6,439 nucleotides of DNA, taken from positions 1 through 6,439 of the forward strand of contig JBARRO010000084.1 in NCBI GenBank assembly GCA_049644265.1, written 5' to 3'. Source of the DNA: JBARRO01 sp049644265 (GTDB taxonomy: Bacteria > Bacteroidota > Ignavibacteria > UBA10030). Below, one piece after another: positions 5,133 to 6,439 of the stretch. Made by a program: the position numbers and the translations under genes. The notes beneath the pieces were generated by a model, which saw only the letters and a list, made by a program, of their open reading frames with translations, did not search any database and had not been told where the DNA came from. Positions within the stretch are counted from its first letter, which is position 1; each line of letters begins with the position of its first letter.

Positions 5133-6439
5133 ATGCAATTTTCCTCGCTCCTCGGCCATGTGCAGGAGGTGCTCTCGGTTATTCGGAATTCCGCAAAGCC
5201 TGCTGACAGCCTCATCGATTCGTTCTTCCGTTCACGGAAATACCTCGGTTCGCACGATCGTCGGTTCATTGCCGAAACCACGTACGGAACGCTAAGGCAT
5301 CTCCGGTATTGCGAATTCCTTGTTGATCGTACATTCACAGACCTTAAAATTGGGCAGGATCGCCAGTTGCTGACGATTGTCGCGTATCTGATCGGGGTTG
5401 AAAAGAAGGGGGATGTGCCGCCGGGGGCGATCATTGAACGAGTCGCTGATGAGCGCCTGAAAGAACGACTGGGGGATCTTCTGGAATTACTGAAGAAAGA
5501 CGGGGACATTCTCCCGGCTGACCCGGTAGACAGGATGGCAATTGGATATTCACTCCCAACCTGGATGATCCAAAGATTCCTCGTGCAATTCCCCCAACAG
5601 GTTGTCGAGCAGCTGTGTCGCAGCATGAATGAACCTGCACCGCTCACCTTGCGGGTCAATACTCTGAAAACGACGGTGGCTGATTGCCAGGCGGCGTTAT
5701 CGAAGGTGGGAATCCAAACTGTTCCGACGAAGCTATCCCCATTTGGATTACAAGTTGCCAAACGAATGAACATCTTCTCGGTTCAGGCGTTTCGGGACGG
5801 CTGGTTTGAGCTTCAGGATGAGGGAAGCCAGCTTCTGCCGCTGATCGTCGACCCGAAGCCGACAGCGAAAGTCCTTGATGCGTGCGCCGGTGCGGGCGGA
5901 AAGACCCTTGAATTTGCGGCGCTGATGAAGAATCGCGGGGAGATCTTTGCCACGGACATTAACGGATATCGGCTCGAGGAGCTAAAGAAACGGACGCGAA
6001 GAGCAGGAGCATTCAACGTGCGGGTTCTCGAACTGGACTCTCTCGATGATCTATTCGAAAAATACCGTGGATACTTTGACGTCGTGTTCATCGATGCACC
6101 TTGTTCGGGTGTCGGTACTCTTCGCAGAAACCCGGGACTCAAATGGATGGTCACCGAGGATACTGTTAAGGAACTGACGGAGAAGCAGGTAAGCATCCTG
6201 CATTCCTCAGCCCACCTGGTAAGGTCGGGAGGAGAGCTTGTCTACGCGACGTGTTCTGTTTTCGACGATGAAAACGAAAACGTCGTGCAAACGTTCCTGG
6301 GTGCGCATCCGGAATTCAAGCAGTTGGGAACAACACCTCGCGGGAATGACCTTGGCCCCGAGCTGAAATCCCTTCCCGTGAAACTTTTTCCTCACGTTCA
6401 TGGAACAGACGGGTTCTTCTGCTCCATCCTTGTGAAAAC
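5133..6439 (+). CDS. RsmB/NOP-family 16S rRNA (cytosine-C5) methyltransferase, 3' end cut by window
   Basis: No stop codon occurs before the window ends: 435 codons plus two bases are present. E. coli RsmB has 429 residues and the sequence already reaches the usual closing DGFF element (GTDGFFCSILVK, 424-435), so little is missing. A NusB-like RNA-binding domain spans about 1-130, including RKYLGSHDRRFIAETTYG (35-52). A connecting segment has EPAPLTLRVNTLK (167-179) and QDEGSQL (228-234). The Rossmann methyltransferase domain has SAM-binding motif I LDACAGAGGKT (248-258), acidic D275, motif IV DAPCSGVGTLRRNP (321-334) with C324, and motif VI ATCS (372-375) with C374. By family knowledge C374 is the nucleophile attacking cytosine C6 and C324 helps release product. 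Exact target (16S m5C967, as for RsmB/Sun) is inferred, so no symbol is given. The ATG at 5133 gives a normal family N-terminus but has no Shine-Dalgarno site; a candidate promoter abuts it. Confidence 0.9.
   Translation, partial: MQFSSLLGHVQEVLSVIRNSAKPADSLIDSFFRSRKYLGSHDRRFIAETTYGTLRHLRYCEFLVDRTFTDLKIGQDRQLLTIVAYLIGVEKKGDVPPGAIIERVADERLKERLGDLLELLKKDGDILPADPVDRMAIGYSLPTWMIQRFLVQFPQQVVEQLCRSMNEPAPLTLRVNTLKTTVADCQAALSKVGIQTVPTKLSPFGLQVAKRMNIFSVQAFRDGWFELQDEGSQLLPLIVDPKPTAKVLDACAGAGGKTLEFAALMKNRGEIFATDINGYRLEELKKRTRRAGAFNVRVLELDSLDDLFEKYRGYFDVVFIDAPCSGVGTLRRNPGLKWMVTEDTVKELTEKQVSILHSSAHLVRSGGELVYATCSVFDDENENVVQTFLGAHPEFKQLGTTPRGNDLGPELKSLPVKLFPHVHGTDGFFCSILVK

Noticed and set aside
4996..5295. 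+ strand 99-codon frame with a repeat-like hydrophobic translation (LLVYSTTP, LLIYFTTP, LLIDSP)
   Set aside because: The apparent 8-residue protein repeat is simply the 8-base DNA repeat read over three turns (24 bases). The frame then runs 163 bases out of frame into the methyltransferase gene and has no ribosome site.
5126..5773. Minus-strand open frame (215 codons) opposite the methyltransferase gene
   Set aside because: The + strand frame here has clear RsmB-family domains up to the window end. The minus-strand frame is its shadow, rich in Ser and Arg with no recognisable domain.

Overview
The window reads as ordinary bacterial chromosome of moderate GC content with every real gene on the + strand: the chaperone dnaK (94-2028), a 73-residue membrane-anchored protein of unknown function (2134-2355), the disaggregase clpB (2352-4988), and an RsmB/NOP-family RNA cytosine methyltransferase that runs off the right edge (5133-6439). 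The lineage is inferred from protein details only. The ClpB stretches IRPEFLNRVDE and KPYSVVLLDEIEKAH, the non-proline second Walker A (GSTGVGKT) and the DnaK tail ending in FEVMDDK remind me of the Bacteroidota/Chlorobi/Ignavibacteria (FCB) group. No rRNA or other marker is present, so this is a moderate-to-low confidence placement.

Layout. 1-93 is the dnaK leader, possibly carrying the tail of an upstream gene, with a good ribosome binding site. dnaK is intact and is followed by a textbook intrinsic terminator (2084-2112). The small membrane gene starts only 21 bases after the terminator tail, and its stop codon overlaps the clpB start (ATGA), so these two genes look translationally coupled. 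After clpB, 4989-5132 is a non-coding spacer. It holds a GC-rich hairpin without a U-tract, eight degenerate tandem copies of an 8-base pyrimidine-rich unit, and a candidate promoter whose -10 box lies 5 bases before the methyltransferase ATG.

How the genes work together. DnaK and ClpB form the bi-chaperone disaggregation system: DnaK delivers aggregates to the ClpB M-domain and ClpB threads polypeptides through its pore. The grpE and dnaJ co-chaperone genes are not in the window. The uncharacterised small membrane protein is locked into the clpB unit and is the most interesting unknown here. The methyltransferase appears to be a separate transcription unit of ribosomal RNA modification.

I see no mobile element, CRISPR array, tRNA, rRNA or defence system. 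I found no clear sign of a previously undescribed multi-gene system. The best leads are the small clpB-coupled protein, the terminator placed inside the chaperone cluster, and the 8-base repeat next to an apparently leaderless promoter.
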